In this document: in pieces, positions 5,312 through 5,836 of the stretch | How the letters are laid out: every line of letters begins with the position of its first letter | How positions within the stretch are numbered: the first letter of the stretch is position 1 | DNA from: PHET01 sp038202795 | GTDB taxonomy: Bacteria > Actinomycetota > Coriobacteriia > Anaerosomatales > PHET01 | DNA: 5,836 bases | Direction of reading: 5' to 3' | NCBI GenBank assembly: GCA_038202795.1 | Contig: JBBREQ010000126.1 | Location: forward strand, 1 to 5,836 | Position numbers and translations under genes: made by a program | The notes under the pieces: generated by a model | What the model was told of the DNA's origin: nothing | Database searches by the model: none | What the model saw: only the letters and a program-made list of their open reading frames with translations

Positions 5312-5836
5312 TTACTTCTTAAGCGAAGCGAGTATCTTCTTCGCCTCCGCGTTCTCGGGATCCATCTTCAAGGCCTCGGTGATGTACTTGGCGGCCAACT
5401 TCTGCTCTCCCATCGCCACGAGGACGCGCACGTGCGCAATGACCGCGTCAACGTTTTCGGGCTCGATCTCACGCGCCAACAGCGCCTCATCGACTGCCGT
5501 GCTGCTGTCTCCTCGAGCGAGCGCCTCCTGCGAACGGGCGATAGCGTCCTTGGCAGAACCGAGTTTGGCAAAGGATGCCTTTGCCTCCTCGCGGTCAGGC
5601 GCCAGCTCAAGCGCCTTGCGCAGGTGCACCGCAGCGTTCACCAGGTCGTCTTGCTCCAGCAGGATCTCGCCCCACAGGTTGTGTGCCTCGGCGTAGTTGG
5701 GATCCAGGGCAGTTGCCGCGTCGAGATTCTCAAGGGCAGCGTCATCGCTCCCGAGCCCGTGGAGTGCCTGTGCGAGAAGATAGTAGGTGTCGGAGGCATC
5801 GCGACGGATGCGCAGCGCTGCCTTGAAGGAGCCGGC
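5312..5836 (-). CDS. TPR-repeat protein, N-terminus cut by window edge
   Basis: The frame is open from the right edge (5836) to the TAA at 5312-5314, giving 174 visible residues. The GTG at 5641 is internal, because TPR sequence continues in frame upstream of it, so the true start lies outside the window. Helical repeats of about 34 residues are clear at visible residues 14-46, 47-80, about 94-126 and 127-160. They show the usual hallmarks: LAQALHGLG, a conserved Ala near the middle of each unit, and ends such as LDPNYAEA, MDPENAEA and EPENVDA. The chain stops with a short Lys-rich helix (KKILASLKK). TPR domains are protein-binding scaffolds, and nothing visible adds an enzymatic role. Cell location cannot be judged without the N-terminus. 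The 52-bp gap to the NHL gene without a terminator suggests co-transcription, and so possibly joint function with the propeller protein. Confidence 0.9.
   Translation of the reverse strand, partial: AGSFKAALRIRRDASDTYYLLAQALHGLGSDDAALENLDAATALDPNYAEAHNLWGEILLEQDDLVNAAVHLRKALELAPDREEAKASFAKLGSAKDAIARSQEALARGDSSTAVDEALLAREIEPENVDAVIAHVRVLVAMGEQKLAAKYITEALKMDPENAEAKKILASLKK

Overview
All recognisable genes in this window lie on the minus strand, so they read from right to left. The order of transcription is: a TPR-repeat protein (its N-terminus is off the right edge), a membrane-anchored NHL beta-propeller protein, a 319-bp intergenic region that looks regulatory, a Tat-exported [NiFe]-hydrogenase small subunit, and the matching large subunit (its C-terminus is off the left edge). 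I saw no tRNA, rRNA, insertion sequence, CRISPR array or clear intrinsic terminator.

Host: the DNA is GC-rich by eye (about 60%), with strong AAGGAGG-type ribosome binding sites and long antisense open frames, which is typical of high-GC coding DNA. Strong Shine-Dalgarno sites together with NHL, TPR and hydrogenase genes would fit an anaerobic or subsurface actinobacterium (for example a Coriobacteriia-like lineage). This is a guess from style and not from an identified marker.

Right part (3748-5836): the TPR gene and the NHL gene are 52 bp apart with no terminator between them, so they are probably co-transcribed. The NHL protein has an N-terminal membrane helix, about six NHL blades predicted to lie outside the cell, a second membrane helix followed by RRRR, and a cytoplasmic C-terminal domain with features of a PIN-like fold. 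Such a protein could carry information across the membrane.

Middle part (3429-3747): this is an AT-rich island in GC-rich DNA. It carries a plausible sigma70-type promoter and, just downstream, two abutting perfect inverted repeats that look like operators. A leader of roughly 270 nt follows. It contains a second copy of the Shine-Dalgarno octamer and a complementary segment that could pair with either copy.

Left part (1-3428): the hydrogenase genes are 23 bp apart and surely form one operon. The small subunit has a twin-arginine signal and no C-terminal membrane anchor. The large subunit has no signal and should be carried across the membrane with its partner. The pair therefore forms an exported, probably H2-oxidising group 1-like enzyme. 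The small subunit has the ordinary four-cysteine proximal cluster and a cysteine set predicting a [4Fe-4S] rather than [3Fe-4S] medial cluster. The large subunit is unusually long, with Ala/Thr/Gly/Val-rich insertions. Electron acceptor, maturation protease and accessory genes are not in the window.
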